Translations under genes and position numbers: made by a program
Notes under the pieces: model-generated
The model's input: only the letters and a program-made list of their open reading frames with translations
Told to the model about the DNA's origin: nothing
Databases searched by the model: none
Shown: positions 51,939 to 64,000 of the stretch, in pieces
Layout: the number at the start of each line of letters is the position of its first letter
Numbering within the stretch: the first letter of the stretch is position 1
Source: Elysia crispata
Lineage: Eukaryota; Mollusca; Gastropoda; Plakobranchidae
Reading direction: 5' to 3'
Length of the DNA stretch: 64,000 nucleotides
Assembly: GCA_033675545.1 (NCBI GenBank)
Contig: JAWDGP010005047.1
Coordinates: 604,501-668,500 of the forward strand

Positions 51939-52003
51939 CAGACATCATTCCACTATTTTGTCTTGTCACAAGTCTGTTGGAAAACGTCAGCAAAGAGACT
52001 CAC

Positions 52004-63515
<11,512 letters not shown>

Positions 63516-64000
63516 CTAGAAAGGTTAGGGATCACATGCACATACTGTGGTAATGGCTCAGATACACAAGAATCAAAATAAAGTATTTATTGGCTCAACC
63601 ACACAGATCATCACTTACATAATAACTCGGCCGATTCCGATGACTGTTGCAAATACTTCAAGGATAGTCATGCGACGCTCTTTTATTTTAAAATGATTAA
63701 ACCAGCAATCAAGGCGTCTCTATACGATGAATAATGCTTTTTGGTTTCAGCACTCTGTTAGGTAATGTTTCCACTCGTGTTATTTAAATGAGATAAAATT
63801 CCAAGATTGACCTGCCGGAAGTAATCAACTTTATAAATACTTCTTTCTCATCTACAAGTCTTGTGACCGTGTCTTATGTGGTCTTCATTCTTTTCTCACA
63901 TTTTTGGATTTTTAAATTAAAACCTGGAATTTATCGTAGTATAGATCTACGCAAACATTCACATACTTTTCCGACCCTGCGACATATTGTCAAGTGCAGT
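63516..64000 (-). other. Upstream intron of the PH-formin gene, with a possible small exon
   Basis: A good minus-strand donor (TTATTAT|GTAAGT, exon end 63619) follows a frame that would read NRPSYY in phase with the next exon, with possible acceptors at 63643 or 63655. This could be the first strand of the PH domain. The evidence is thin. Confidence 0.3.

Larger units (their letters stand above)
45423..52003. other. 3' UTR of the membrane chromodomain gene and convergent interval with the formin gene
   Basis: After the stop at 45422 the sequence is AT-rich and non-coding. An AATAAA at 46972-46977 is a possible polyadenylation signal. The 3' end of the formin (minus strand) must also lie here, but I could not identify its last coding exons. 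A GA run plus ACAG units (51878-51938) and a direct repeat near 48683 and 48862 are the only structures noticed. Confidence 0.5.

Overview
This is an intron-rich animal genomic window, AT-rich and crowded with microsatellites, with no bacterial-type operons. The organism is most likely a spiralian, probably a mollusc. That is an inference from three things: a single CHD6-9/kismet-type remodeler, a pleckstrin-domain formin of a class I recall as missing from vertebrates, and a landscape of (TC)n, (ATT)n and tRNA-derived SINE heads. Three protein-coding genes are supported by phase-consistent GT-AG splicing.

Gene 1 (minus strand, 34.7 kb down past base 1) is a CHD7/kismet-family chromatin remodeler. 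Nine coding exons (31675 to 1077) join without a frame break into 1,931 codons. They cover a CHD7-like N-terminus, a Q/P/M-rich region, a Lys-Pro-Glu-rich basic tract, two chromodomains and the complete SNF2 ATPase. The C-terminal half (SANT/SLIDE-like and BRK regions in this family) lies off the left edge. At least one 5' UTR exon and a promoter-like zone at 34.6-35.2 kb lie upstream. A 14.2 kb intron (9.8-24.0 kb) holds mostly simple repeats.

Gene 2 (plus strand, 37805-45422) encodes a 306-residue protein from five exons. In order it has an N-terminal chromodomain, an Arg-Ser-rich hinge, a basic/acidic linker, one transmembrane helix and a short helical tail. This resembles the N-terminal plan of the vertebrate lamin B receptor (Tudor, RS, membrane span), but with a chromodomain as the reader. 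I know no named family with this order. It is my best candidate for an undescribed system: a membrane-anchored chromatin tether, presumably of the inner nuclear membrane. It lies head-to-head with the CHD gene, so two chromodomain genes share one 5' region.

Gene 3 (minus strand, 52.0-63.5 kb, running off the right edge) is a formin. It has a PH domain, then a proline-rich FH1 and an FH2 domain spread over nine exons. It fits the pleckstrin-homology-domain-containing formin (PHCF) class. Thirteen exons join in phase into 719 codons. I could not find exons after the end of FH2.

Between and inside the genes are a 640 bp pogo/Tigger-like DNA transposon with imperfect terminal inverted repeats and TA target duplications (29907-30550), a 74 bp (TA)n hairpin with perfect 17 bp arms (35524-35597), a 62 bp G-run in the CHD promoter zone, two tRNA-derived SINE heads in formin introns, several GA/TC tracts over 100 bp, and clusters of a TAGATC-based degenerate repeat. 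Splice sites were placed by eye from consensus and reading-frame continuity and have not been checked against transcripts.
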